Shown piece after piece: positions 52,889 through 61,478 of a stretch of 64,000 nucleotides of DNA. A model generated the notes under the pieces. That model searched no databases. It worked only from the letters and a program-made list of their open reading frames with translations, and was not told the origin of the DNA. Location: positions 88,294-152,293 of the forward strand of contig JBAXKJ010000009.1 of NCBI GenBank assembly GCA_037137375.1. The letters run 5' to 3'. Both the position numbers and the translations under genes were made by a program. The stretch's first letter is position 1. Each line of letters begins with the position of its first letter. The stretch comes from CAINVV01 sp037137375. GTDB taxonomy: Bacteria; Bacteroidota; Bacteroidia; Bacteroidales; Prolixibacteraceae.

Positions 52889-54621
52889 TGGAATTTCCAG
52901 ATATGAGAGGCAAGCTGATTTTGTTGTTGGTTTTTTTGATCTTAGTCTTGGACTGCAGATCACAAAATACTGAAAACCAAGGCTCAATATTATTAGACGA
53001 ACATCAATACGAAAAGGCGGCCAACTATTTTCACAATAAAATCAGGTCCTTTCCCGAAGATGTATCTGCACTTATTGGACTTGGCGACGCACTTTTGGCC
53101 CAGAACAAACCAGATAGCGCCAAAATATTCTTTCAGAAAGCAGCGGTACTGGATTCAAAAAATCCTTATGCCATAGTGGGTCTGGGAAAAGTTGCCCTTC
53201 AGACGAACGACAGGATCGGTGAAACGGAATATTTCGACAGGGCCAGACGCGCAGATAAACTGAATCCTGAGGTTTACAGTGCAATAGCGGAAGGATGTGT
53301 CAGCCTGTTGAAAAAAGATACAATCACGGCAAGGCTCTTCATCAACCAGGGCCTCAATATCAACGCCAAATACGCTAAACTTCATCTGACAACTGGAAAT
53401 CTTGAATTGTTGAAGAAGAACTGGGGACTTGCGGCTAATGCCTACGACCGAGCCATATTCTTTGATCCCAAGTCGGCTGTTGCCTGGCGTAATCGCGGAT
53501 ACATCGACCTTATTTCCCATACCTGGAAAGACGCAATGGCAGCTTTCAATAAATCGGTCGCGCTCCGCCCCGATCAAGTTCTGGTATACAAATACCTGGG
53601 TGACTTGTATTACGCTACCGCGAAATATACGGAAGCAGAACAGGCTTACAAAACCTATATTTCCAGGACTCAGCCTACATCTGAAGACAAAGAGCGCTTT
53701 GCCATTGTACTCTTCTTCAACAAAAAATATGCTGAAGCAGCGGCGTTACTGGAGGAGGTCATGGCTACCAACCATGACGAATCCGTGCTGCTTAGAATAA
53801 GGGGATATATCGCTTTTGAAACCGGAGAATACGGGAATGCGCTTACCTTAATGAAGAAATTTTTCTTATTGCACGATCCTGGTAAGTTGATCGCACTGGA
53901 TTATGTCTATTATGCAAAAATTCTTCAGAAAACCGGAGAAGATTCACTTGCGATCGAAAACTATCGGAAGGCAGTTCAGATAGAACCCGCCAGGACCGAC
54001 CTCTACGAAGAGATGGCGAGGTTAGCGGCCAAAAACAGGATGCACAGCCAAGCCGCAGGATTTTATTTTAAAATGATCGAAAACGGTGCCGACAAGCTAA
54101 ATACCATGTTTCTGATCGGAAAAGAATATTTTTTTGAAGGAGAGAGCTGCAAATCCAGGTATGACTCCCTGATGGAATTACAGAAGAAGAACAGAATCCC
54201 TTTCACCGACAGTTTGATAGTGAAAGAAAACAGGAAACATTTCTACCTGAAAGCAGACAGCGCCTTCACGGTAGTTAGCATAATGAAGCCAGATTATGCA
54301 GGAAGTTTCATCTGGAAAGGCAGGATGCAGTCACTTCTTGATCCGGAAACCAGGGGTATAGGTGCCAGGGATGCTTATGAAAAAGCTCTTGTGTTACTGC
54401 AGAATGGCGATCAGGTCAAGAATCGCAAATCAATCATTGAGTGTTACAAATACCTTGGCTCGTGGTATTTTGTGGCTTATGAGAAATTATACAGCATCAA
54501 CAAACAGGAGTCCGCAGAAATGAGGTCCAGAACATTGGACTATTTTACCAAAATTATTGAGCTGGATCCTTCGGATGCCCAGGCACGTGAAGTATTGCAG
54601 AAGATGAAGGCCAAAAAATAA
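52888..54621 (+). CDS. Exported tetratricopeptide-repeat protein
   Basis: The 577-residue protein is made largely of TPR helices (about 30-420), with repeat signatures such as GLGDALLAQNKPDSAKIFFQKA and YKYLGDLYYATAKYTEAEQAY. The leader is hydrophobic (MRGKLILLLVFLILVLDC); the ATG at 52903 would give the shorter, more typical signal. The annotated ATG overlaps the previous stop (TAATG), so translation is coupled. TPR proteins in this position accompany ExbBD-TonB-PstS-like clusters in Bacteroidota and may scaffold the complex. Its exact role is unknown. Confidence 0.82.
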   Translation: MEFPDMRGKLILLLVFLILVLDCRSQNTENQGSILLDEHQYEKAANYFHNKIRSFPEDVSALIGLGDALLAQNKPDSAKIFFQKAAVLDSKNPYAIVGLGKVALQTNDRIGETEYFDRARRADKLNPEVYSAIAEGCVSLLKKDTITARLFINQGLNINAKYAKLHLTTGNLELLKKNWGLAANAYDRAIFFDPKSAVAWRNRGYIDLISHTWKDAMAAFNKSVALRPDQVLVYKYLGDLYYATAKYTEAEQAYKTYISRTQPTSEDKERFAIVLFFNKKYAEAAALLEEVMATNHDESVLLRIRGYIAFETGEYGNALTLMKKFFLLHDPGKLIALDYVYYAKILQKTGEDSLAIENYRKAVQIEPARTDLYEEMARLAAKNRMHSQAAGFYFKMIENGADKLNTMFLIGKEYFFEGESCKSRYDSLMELQKKNRIPFTDSLIVKENRKHFYLKADSAFTVVSIMKPDYAGSFIWKGRMQSLLDPETRGIGARDAYEKALVLLQNGDQVKNRKSIIECYKYLGSWYFVAYEKLYSINKQESAEMRSRTLDYFTKIIELDPSDAQAREVLQKMKAKK

Positions 54622-54734
54622 GTCACAAGAATTCAGCGTTTAAGATTTTCAAATCTGATGAAGTTTCTGCTAAATATACTGCCATAACAGTAATTCAATG
54701 ATCAACAACAAAAAATCATTAAGAAAACAGATAT

Positions 54735-54793
54735 AATTACCTCTAAAACAGTAAATATTTACATATAGATTAGGTAATTCAAAACAAATTTTG
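54735..54793. promoter_or_regulatory. Nested inverted repeats upstream of hipB, candidate operator and promoter
   Basis: AATTACCT (54735-54742) and AGGTAATT (54772-54779) are perfect inverted copies. Midway between them, centred within half a base, lies the perfect 12-bp palindrome GTAAATATTTAC (54751-54762). A third inverted repeat, CAAAA-CAAA-TTTTG, covers 54780-54793 and abuts TATTTTTA, which is one base off the -7 consensus. HTH antitoxins such as HipB repress their own operons at inverted repeats, so these are good operator candidates. The function is inferred. Confidence 0.55.
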
Positions 54794-54821
54794 TATTTTT
54801 ACCGTTATAACAACCAAAAAT

Positions 54822-55058
54822 ATGCTTGATCCGAAATTATTGGCATCGGTGATAAAAAATCATCGTAAATCTGCTGGGCTTAGCCAGCATAAACTAGCTG
54901 AGATGGCAGGTATTGGAAAAACAGCTGTCTTCGATCTTGAAAAAGGTAAAGAAACCATCCAGTTAGATACCTTAAGAAAAATATTGAAGGTACTCAACAT
55001 CAAGGTTCAATTGAATAGTCCGCTGTTAACCCAAATGATGAACGATGAAAAACGCTGA
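54822..55058 (+). CDS. hipB: HipB-like helix-turn-helix antitoxin/repressor
   Basis: The 78-residue Xre/HTH_3 protein has its helix-turn-helix at about residues 10-60 (KNHRKSAGLSQHKLAEMAGI, then TAVFDLEKGKETIQLDTLRKI). It is the DNA-binding member of a three-gene module and overlaps the next gene by 14 bases. It probably represses the operon at the inverted repeats just upstream and may add to neutralisation of the kinase. The length is close to known HipB proteins. Confidence 0.88.
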   Translation: MLDPKLLASVIKNHRKSAGLSQHKLAEMAGIGKTAVFDLEKGKETIQLDTLRKILKVLNIKVQLNSPLLTQMMNDEKR

Positions 55059-55359
55059 AGTCTTCGTGAATAATTTTCACGCCGGTACTTTCACTGAATT
55101 GGTTATTGGCAAAAAATACCGATTTGAATATCTGAAGGGTTATTCAGGGCCACCGGTTTCCCTCACCATGCCACTTAATCAGTCCCGCTATGACTTTGAT
55201 TCTTTTCCCCCATTTTTTGATGGATTACTTCCTGAGGGATATCAACTGGAAGGACTGTTAAAATACAGTAAAGTTGACCGGAACGACTCCTTTTCACAAT
55301 TAATGATGGTCTGCGAAGATTTAGTAGGGTATGTAACCCTTAAGGAAATTCCCTCATGA
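55045..55359 (+). CDS. hipS: HipS-like protein, stand-alone HipA N-terminal domain
   Basis: The 104-residue protein equals the N-subdomain-1 of HipA (couple_hipA type), with LTMPLNQSRYDFDSFPPFFDGLLPEGYQLEGLL, typical of the region that precedes the kinase core, listed here in two pieces: LTMPLNQSRYDF and FPPFFDGLLPEG. In E. coli HipBST systems the equivalent HipS is the actual antitoxin. The gene overlaps hipB by 14 bases and the kinase gene by four (ATGA), so all three are coupled. This is a natural split, not a broken hipA, because both halves have intact starts and ends. Confidence 0.85.
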   Translation: MKNAEVFVNNFHAGTFTELVIGKKYRFEYLKGYSGPPVSLTMPLNQSRYDFDSFPPFFDGLLPEGYQLEGLLKYSKVDRNDSFSQLMMVCEDLVGYVTLKEIPS

Positions 55360-56294
55360 ACCGTTGTCCAATTACTTATATTCCTTGTGGGAATGCACTT
55401 TACCACGAAAGAGGTCTTAGGCAGTTGTCCCCGGTACTGAAAGAACTTGCTTTACTGGATTTTACTGCGGACGAGTTACGGATTGAAGCCATGCAAAGGG
55501 CATCAAAAATGTCTATCCAAGGTGTTCAACCCAAACTCAGCGCGGTATTAAACATCAAAGACGGTCGTTTTGAAATTGCAGACAAAAACGGACGGTACAT
55601 TTTAAAACCCCAGCACTACTTATTCCCAGAGCTTCCCGAAAATGAAGACCTGACCATGCGATTGGCAGATACGATTGGCATTGAAGTCCCTTTACATGGA
55701 TTGGTTTATTCGAAAGACAAGTCACTTACCTATTTTATCAAGAGGTTCGACCGCAAAGGGCAGAAAGACAAAATAGCTGTTGAAGATTTTGGCCAGTTGG
55801 CGGGTATGGGCAGGGATACAAAATACAATTATTCCATGGAGAAATTGTTGAAACTCATCGATAAATATTGCACTTTCCCGGCCATTGAAAAGGCAAGGTT
55901 ATTTAATTTGGTCCTTTTCAATTTTCTGGTAGGAAATGAAGATATGCATCTCAAAAACTACTCTGTAATCGTTCAAAACGGATTGGTAAAACTGTCCCCA
56001 TCCTATGATCTACTCAACACTTCAATTGTTTTAAAAGGAGATTTGGAGGAAATTGCCTTAACCTTAAAGGGAAAGAAAAAAAATCTGACCAGGAGATTGC
56101 TTGTCAACTATTTTGGCAAAGAGCAATGCAGCTTAAATGAGAAAATTATTGAAAAGACTTTGAATAGTATTCAGACTGCATTACCCTCCTGGTTCGACTT
56201 GATTGATATCTGTTTTTTATCGGATGAAATGAAATCAAAATACAAGGTCTTGTTATTAAAAAGAATTGAAATCCTGGGATTGACAATCGGATAA
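55356..56294 (+). CDS. hipT: HipT-like Ser/Thr kinase toxin (HipA core)
   Basis: The 312-residue HipA-type kinase lacks the N-terminal subdomain that is encoded by the previous gene. Ser53 lies in the Gly-rich-loop-like SIQGVQPK (53-60), the usual autophosphorylation site. ATP Lys84 lies in YILKP. The catalytic block NEDMHLKN has Asp196, and metal-binding Asp218 is in SPSYDLLN. Known HipA/HipT kinases inactivate aminoacyl-tRNA synthetases (GltX, TrpS); the target here is unknown. A GH106 gene starts 29 bases downstream, so toxin-operon read-through into the glycosidase genes is possible. Confidence 0.88.
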   Translation: MNRCPITYIPCGNALYHERGLRQLSPVLKELALLDFTADELRIEAMQRASKMSIQGVQPKLSAVLNIKDGRFEIADKNGRYILKPQHYLFPELPENEDLTMRLADTIGIEVPLHGLVYSKDKSLTYFIKRFDRKGQKDKIAVEDFGQLAGMGRDTKYNYSMEKLLKLIDKYCTFPAIEKARLFNLVLFNFLVGNEDMHLKNYSVIVQNGLVKLSPSYDLLNTSIVLKGDLEEIALTLKGKKKNLTRRLLVNYFGKEQCSLNEKIIEKTLNSIQTALPSWFDLIDICFLSDEMKSKYKVLLLKRIEILGLTIG

Positions 56295-56322
56295 GATCAT
56301 GGAAATCAAAAAATACTAACAG

Positions 56323-59187
56323 ATGAAACGAAGAACTTTTCTTCACCAGGGTACTGTTCTTTCTGCTGGGTGTCTCGCCGCCAATACAATTTCAGTCTTT
56401 GGGACTAATAAGTTGGATACAAAAAAGATCCGATTTGATGCCGATCTTTATCAACTGTTCAAAAATCCGGAATCCAAGTACCGGCCGTTTGTCCGCTGGT
56501 GGTGGAACGGCGATAAAGTAGAAGCAAAAGAACTCATCAGGGAATTGCATCTGTTAAAGGCAGCGGGCATTGGCGGAGTAGAAATAAATCCTATTTCGTT
56601 TCCATCTACCGGTGATGACTTAGGGAAGAAATCTCTGATCTGGTTGAGTGAGGAGTGGATCAATATGCTGCTGGTTACCTTTGAAGAAGCGAAGAAACTG
56701 GACATAACCTGCGATCTGATCGTTGGCTCTGGCTGGCCATTTGGTTCCGAATCGCTACAAGGGGAAGAGCGCGCTCAGGTGGTTATTATCAATGCAGAGA
56801 AGCTGGAAGGTCCAATGATTTATGAGTCTTCGCAATTCAATATTTTCAAAAGCATTGATCCTGGAGTAACAGAACCCAATCCTAGTCGTACATTCGAAAT
56901 TCTTTCACTAAAAATGGTTCCTGACCCGATGAGCGGACTAAATCAGGTCATCGAACTTTCTGACAAACGGAAAGATGAAATCATCCATGTGGAAGTACCT
57001 ACCGGGAAATATGTACTATACACCCTGGTGAAAGTCAACTCCTTCGCCTGTGTAATCAACGGCGCCCCTGGCGCTGCGGGGCATATCCTTAACCACATGG
57101 ATAAAACCGCCGTCCGGATATACCTCGACCACATGTCAGAAACGATTCAAAAGAAGACAGGTCCTCTTTCCAACCACCTGCGCGCTTTCTTTACCGATTC
57201 GATGGAGCTGGAAGGCTCTAACTGGACAGGTGATCTGGCTGAAGAGTTCAAAAAACGCCGCGGATATGATATGATGCCTTACCTTTCGTTTATCCTGTTT
57301 AAAGTAGGTCGTCTGGGTGGAGTAATTGACGATCAATACGGAGCTGTAAAAACGCCGGATTTTGCCGAAGAAATTAAACGTGTCCGTTTCGATTTCGAAC
57401 TGACCAAGGCCGAATTATTGCGCGAACGCTTCACAGAAACCTTCCTGCAATGGTGCAGGGATCACAACGTAAAATCGCGCGCACAGGCTTACGGACGAGG
57501 TTTTTTCCCGTTGGAAACAAGCCTTGGTTATGATATTCCTGAAGGAGAGTCCTGGACAACCAACTGGCTCAAACACAAGATCGGCGAAGAAATGCCGGAC
57601 GATGATTACCGGCGCGGTCGTGGATACACGATGATCAATAAATATGTCTCTTCCGCGGCGCACCTCACCGGAAAACGGGTAGTCAGCTGCGAGGAGATGA
57701 CCAACACCTACAATGTTTTCAATGCTACGCTGGAGTTACTTAAAATTGGCTCCGATCAAAGCATCATGTCCGGAATTACCCACTCTGTCTGGCATGGATT
57801 CAACTATTCTCCTCCTGAAGCGCCATTCCCTGGTTGGGTTCAATATGGATCCTATTACAACGAAAATAACAACTGGTGGCCCTATTTCAAGTATTTGAAC
57901 GATTACAAAGCCCGTCTTTCCTCACAACTCCAAAATGCTGATATGTATTCTGACATCGCTATTTTGCCTGCCAATTACGATATGTGGGGTGAAATGGGCG
58001 TGCAGACTGATCCGTTTCCTGAAAAACTAAACATCCCGTACACTTCTCTCATTTGGGAGTCTATCAACAAAAACGGAGGTGCTGCGGACTATACAACTGA
58101 AATTATTATCAATGATTCGGTTGTCAGACACGGTAAATTATGCTACGGTCCCAAGCAATACGGCACCGTTTTTTTAGTTGAAGTAACCAGTACCGCTCCG
58201 GCAACGCTGTCCAAATTATACGATTTTGTCGCATCTGGCGGCAGAATTTTTTGCATTGAGAAATATCCTGAAAAATCACTTGGATTAGTCAATGCCAAAG
58301 AAAGGGACATGGAGATCCAGACCTGGAAAGAAAAACTAAAATCCTTTCCGGATCGTTTTATCCTCATACAGAAACCGAAGGACAACCGTTTTCTGGAATG
58401 GTACAAAGAGATAATGACGAAGTACAACATTCCGCATTATCTTCAGATTGAAAGTCCTGATCGTTTTGTGATGCAGAATCGCTACCAGGGTGAAGATAAG
58501 AGCCATATATTCTTCTTTGCCAATGCCCACATGCATAACGGACACAAGACCAGGGTAACTTTCCCAAAAGAGATTACCAGAAGTCACCATTGCTGGATCT
58601 GGGACCCCGATAGTGGCGAGCGCTACAGGATTGAGCTGATAAACAGTAGCCTGGATATTGAACTCGGTCCTGCCGAATCTCGCCTGATTATCTTTAACAA
58701 GGAAAGCAAAGGCCTATCATGGACCCCTGCACCAAAATCCGGACCCAACAGTAAATCACTGAATGGTTGGGAGGTAGAATTTCATCATAGTCGCGAGAAA
58801 TGGGTCAAAACCATGAAAATGGAAATTCCAAAAGATCTCAGGGAAACTGATTTTGTTAATTTCACCGGAACAGTTATTTATCGTCGCAAAATCGATCTGG
58901 ACAAGCCTTCAACTGCCTTCCTGAATCTGGGCAAAGTATGGGGAATCTCGGAACTTCTCGTAAACGGGAATAGTTGCGGGGTAAAATGGTATGGCAGCAG
59001 GATTCATAATATCACAAATTTCATAAATCAAGGGTCCAATAATCTTGAAATCAGGGTAATAACAACGATGGGTAATTATATGAAAACCCTTACCGACAAC
59101 AAGACGGCCCAAAAATTCACCGTGCTAAAAACCAAAGATCAGCCCATTCAATCGATGGGATTGGTTGGACCCGTAACAATCTATTAA
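56323..59187 (+). CDS. GH106 alpha-L-rhamnosidase-like enzyme
   Basis: The 954-residue exported enzyme resembles family 106 rhamnosidases, which act on rhamnogalacturonan and related glycans. The N-terminus has MKRRTFLHQG, a Tat-like twin-arginine start with a short hydrophobic stretch. The TIM-barrel opening is FVRWWWNGDKV and AAGIGGVEINPI. Candidate catalytic glutamates are in FTDSMELEGSNW and VSCEEMTNTY. A C-terminal jelly-roll (about 830-954) ends with a galactose-binding-like fold. It is first of four glycosidase genes with gaps of 11-32 bases. Confidence 0.88.
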   Translation: MKRRTFLHQGTVLSAGCLAANTISVFGTNKLDTKKIRFDADLYQLFKNPESKYRPFVRWWWNGDKVEAKELIRELHLLKAAGIGGVEINPISFPSTGDDLGKKSLIWLSEEWINMLLVTFEEAKKLDITCDLIVGSGWPFGSESLQGEERAQVVIINAEKLEGPMIYESSQFNIFKSIDPGVTEPNPSRTFEILSLKMVPDPMSGLNQVIELSDKRKDEIIHVEVPTGKYVLYTLVKVNSFACVINGAPGAAGHILNHMDKTAVRIYLDHMSETIQKKTGPLSNHLRAFFTDSMELEGSNWTGDLAEEFKKRRGYDMMPYLSFILFKVGRLGGVIDDQYGAVKTPDFAEEIKRVRFDFELTKAELLRERFTETFLQWCRDHNVKSRAQAYGRGFFPLETSLGYDIPEGESWTTNWLKHKIGEEMPDDDYRRGRGYTMINKYVSSAAHLTGKRVVSCEEMTNTYNVFNATLELLKIGSDQSIMSGITHSVWHGFNYSPPEAPFPGWVQYGSYYNENNNWWPYFKYLNDYKARLSSQLQNADMYSDIAILPANYDMWGEMGVQTDPFPEKLNIPYTSLIWESINKNGGAADYTTEIIINDSVVRHGKLCYGPKQYGTVFLVEVTSTAPATLSKLYDFVASGGRIFCIEKYPEKSLGLVNAKERDMEIQTWKEKLKSFPDRFILIQKPKDNRFLEWYKEIMTKYNIPHYLQIESPDRFVMQNRYQGEDKSHIFFFANAHMHNGHKTRVTFPKEITRSHHCWIWDPDSGERYRIELINSSLDIELGPAESRLIIFNKESKGLSWTPAPKSGPNSKSLNGWEVEFHHSREKWVKTMKMEIPKDLRETDFVNFTGTVIYRRKIDLDKPSTAFLNLGKVWGISELLVNGNSCGVKWYGSRIHNITNFINQGSNNLEIRVITTMGNYMKTLTDNKTAQKFTVLKTKDQPIQSMGLVGPVTIY

Positions 59188-59212
59188 TAGTAATATCTCT
59201 ATTGAATAAAAA

Positions 59213-60700
59213 ATGAATAAACCTAAAATCCTCGTTTTTTTACTGATATCGTTCTGCTTTCTTCGGGTTTTTGCAGAGGATTATAAGGCTTCTGATTTTG
59301 GCGCCAAAGCTGACGGGAGTACCATCAACACTTGTTCGTTGCAGAAAGCCATCGATTATATCAACGAAAACGGTGGAGGCCGCCTGGTTTTTGAAACTGG
59401 AAACTATGTTACCGGGAGTATTTACCTCAAATCAAATGTTACTCTTCAGCTCAATCATGACGCCACGCTGCTTGGCTCGACCAATCCTTTCGACTACATC
59501 AAAGACAAAAAGATTGGCTGGATGTCGATGATTTTTGCCATCAATCAGGAAAATATCGGGATAACGGGAGAAGGGACGATCAACGGGAGGGGCTTCATCA
59601 CCGCCAACAACATGGTTAGCTATATCCATCAGGGTATCTACACCGATCCGCTCAAACTCGACCGGCCAAATGAAACCAACCGCCCCCAAAACATCTACAT
59701 CCGTGAATGCAGAAATGTGACCATCACCGATATCACGTTGCGCGATCCGGCGAGCTGGAACCAAACTTACGATCAATGTAAAAACCTCTATGTTGACAAT
59801 ATTAAGGTGGACAGCAAATCATACTGGAACAACGACGGAATCGATGTCGTTGACTGTGATGGAGTAGTGATTAAGAACTCTTACTTTGACGCTGCTGATG
59901 ATGTACTGTGCTTTAAATCGCATGATGCAACGCAATTTTGTCAGAATGTGGTTGTAGACAATTGCGTTGGACGTTCGAGTGCCAATGGATTGAAATTTGG
60001 CACCGTTTCACGAGGTGGCTTCCGCAATTTTAAAGTAACCAACCTGACCATTTTCGACACTTTCCGTTCTGCGATCACATTTGCCGCGGTGGATGGCGGC
60101 GAAATAGAAAACATTGTGGTGGATGGCGTTCGTTCCATCAACACGGGCAACGTGATTTACCTACGAATTGGTGACCGCTGGAGCAATGGTAAAAAACCTG
60201 TCATGAAGAACATTGTTATCTCCAATGTTTATGCTGAAGTGCCTTTCGGGAAACCGGATGCAGGGTATAATTATGAAGGTCCTGTGGAAGATTTGCCAAG
60301 AAATATTTCGCCTGCCAGTATTGTCGGTTTGCCTGATTATAAAATCCAGAATGTCAAACTCAAGAATATAGAGATCGTTTATCCCGGGGCAGGAAATCCA
60401 TTTTATGCCAAACGAGGTCTCACGCCCGCCGAACTGGACAGTATTCCAGAAATGCGTACTGCCTATCCTGAATTTTCTCAGTTCAAAGAGCTTCCCGCCT
60501 GGGGTCTTTATGTGCGTCACGCCGAAGGTATCGAGCTGGAAAATGTCACTTTTACAGCCTTGAAAAAGGATTATCGACCGAGTATCGTCATCGACGATGT
60601 GAAAGGTGCCACTTTTAAAGTGGTAAAATTTAACGAGCCCGAAAGCAAAGGCAAGGCGCAGATTTTTCAGCAAAAATCAGATCAAGTGGTTATAAAGTAA
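59213..60700 (+). CDS. GH28 polygalacturonase-family enzyme
   Basis: The 495-residue secreted right-handed beta-helix hydrolyses galacturonic-acid linkages. The signal peptide ends near RVFAED. The N-terminal block is SDFGAKADGSTINT. Catalytic Asp208 is in NNDGID, and Asp229-Asp230 are in AADDVLCFKS. The classical third motif GHG is replaced by ANGLKFG, and the RIK-type motif appears as YLRIGDR, a variation seen in exo-acting or rhamnogalacturonan-active members. A degenerate paralogue follows 32 bases downstream. Confidence 0.9.
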   Translation: MNKPKILVFLLISFCFLRVFAEDYKASDFGAKADGSTINTCSLQKAIDYINENGGGRLVFETGNYVTGSIYLKSNVTLQLNHDATLLGSTNPFDYIKDKKIGWMSMIFAINQENIGITGEGTINGRGFITANNMVSYIHQGIYTDPLKLDRPNETNRPQNIYIRECRNVTITDITLRDPASWNQTYDQCKNLYVDNIKVDSKSYWNNDGIDVVDCDGVVIKNSYFDAADDVLCFKSHDATQFCQNVVVDNCVGRSSANGLKFGTVSRGGFRNFKVTNLTIFDTFRSAITFAAVDGGEIENIVVDGVRSINTGNVIYLRIGDRWSNGKKPVMKNIVISNVYAEVPFGKPDAGYNYEGPVEDLPRNISPASIVGLPDYKIQNVKLKNIEIVYPGAGNPFYAKRGLTPAELDSIPEMRTAYPEFSQFKELPAWGLYVRHAEGIELENVTFTALKKDYRPSIVIDDVKGATFKVVKFNEPESKGKAQIFQQKSDQVVIK

Positions 60701-60732
60701 ACGTAATTTTCAATCCAGATAAAAATCAATTT

Positions 60733-61467
60733 ATGGGCAAGATATTTTCAATGATACTCTTATCTGTTTGTGCATTTTCTCTTTCGGCCAAAGAGTACAA
60801 AGCTTCACTGTTTGGCATAAAATCGGATGGCAGTACCCTGAATACCCGTTCCATACAAAAAGCAATCGATTTTATCGGAGAAAACGGCGGTGGCAGGCTA
60901 GTTTTTTATGTTGGAAGATACCTCACAGGTACCATTCAGCTCAAATCCAGTGTAACAATTCAGCTTGAGGAAGGAGCCATTATAGTTGGAACTACTTCAG
61001 CATATGACTATTTCGGGGTAAATGGCCCAAAAGCGTTGATCACGGCAGATGCCCAGCAAAATATTGGAATCACCGGCAAGGGTGTTATCGAAGGTCAGGG
61101 TATTTCCTTACTTGAACAAATTAATCTCCAGTTAAAAAAAGGATTTTTAAAAGAAACCATCTCTCAGGCTAGTCCTGCCTTGATAGCGATGAACAATTGC
61201 AGTAACATTAATATCGATCAGCTTAATCTGCAAAATGCCTGTGGAAATGTTGTGTCGCTCTCGGATTGTCACAATTTGTCTGTCAGTGGATTATTGGTCA
61301 AAAGTACTGTAGTAATTGGAAGCAAAGGGATTACTCTTTCTGACTGTGAAAATGTAAAACTCATCAACCTGTATCTGGAAACATCCGGTCAAGAGATCTT
61401 TTCTGACCCAACTTCCAAAGAGGTCACTATCGTTAATTGCACAAACAAGACAGGTAAAAAACTTTAA
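60733..61467 (+). CDS. Short, catalytically degenerate GH28 paralogue
   Basis: The 244-residue exported beta-helix protein is clearly related to the upstream GH28: it shares KEYKAS-F-KSDGST, SIQKAIDFIGENGGGRLVF and VTIQLEEGA blocks. It stops after the region that would hold the active site. The catalytic Asp positions align without gaps at a constant offset of ten residues and are all replaced: Asp208 by Lys198, Asp229 by Gly219 and Asp230 by Gln220. The frame is intact, the signal peptide is kept and the operon spacing is normal, so I call it a gene, not a pseudogene. A binding role is possible. Confidence 0.8.
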   Translation: MGKIFSMILLSVCAFSLSAKEYKASLFGIKSDGSTLNTRSIQKAIDFIGENGGGRLVFYVGRYLTGTIQLKSSVTIQLEEGAIIVGTTSAYDYFGVNGPKALITADAQQNIGITGKGVIEGQGISLLEQINLQLKKGFLKETISQASPALIAMNNCSNINIDQLNLQNACGNVVSLSDCHNLSVSGLLVKSTVVIGSKGITLSDCENVKLINLYLETSGQEIFSDPTSKEVTIVNCTNKTGKKL

Positions 61468-61478
61468 GCGAGAAAACC

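Noticed and set aside
55045..56294. hipA broken by a frameshift
   Set aside because: The two halves overlap by ATGA, each begins with its own conserved start, and the order matches known HipBST systems.
60733..61467. GH28 pseudogene
   Set aside because: The frame, signal peptide and spacing are intact and the sequence after the lost active site still reads as ordered beta-helix repeats.
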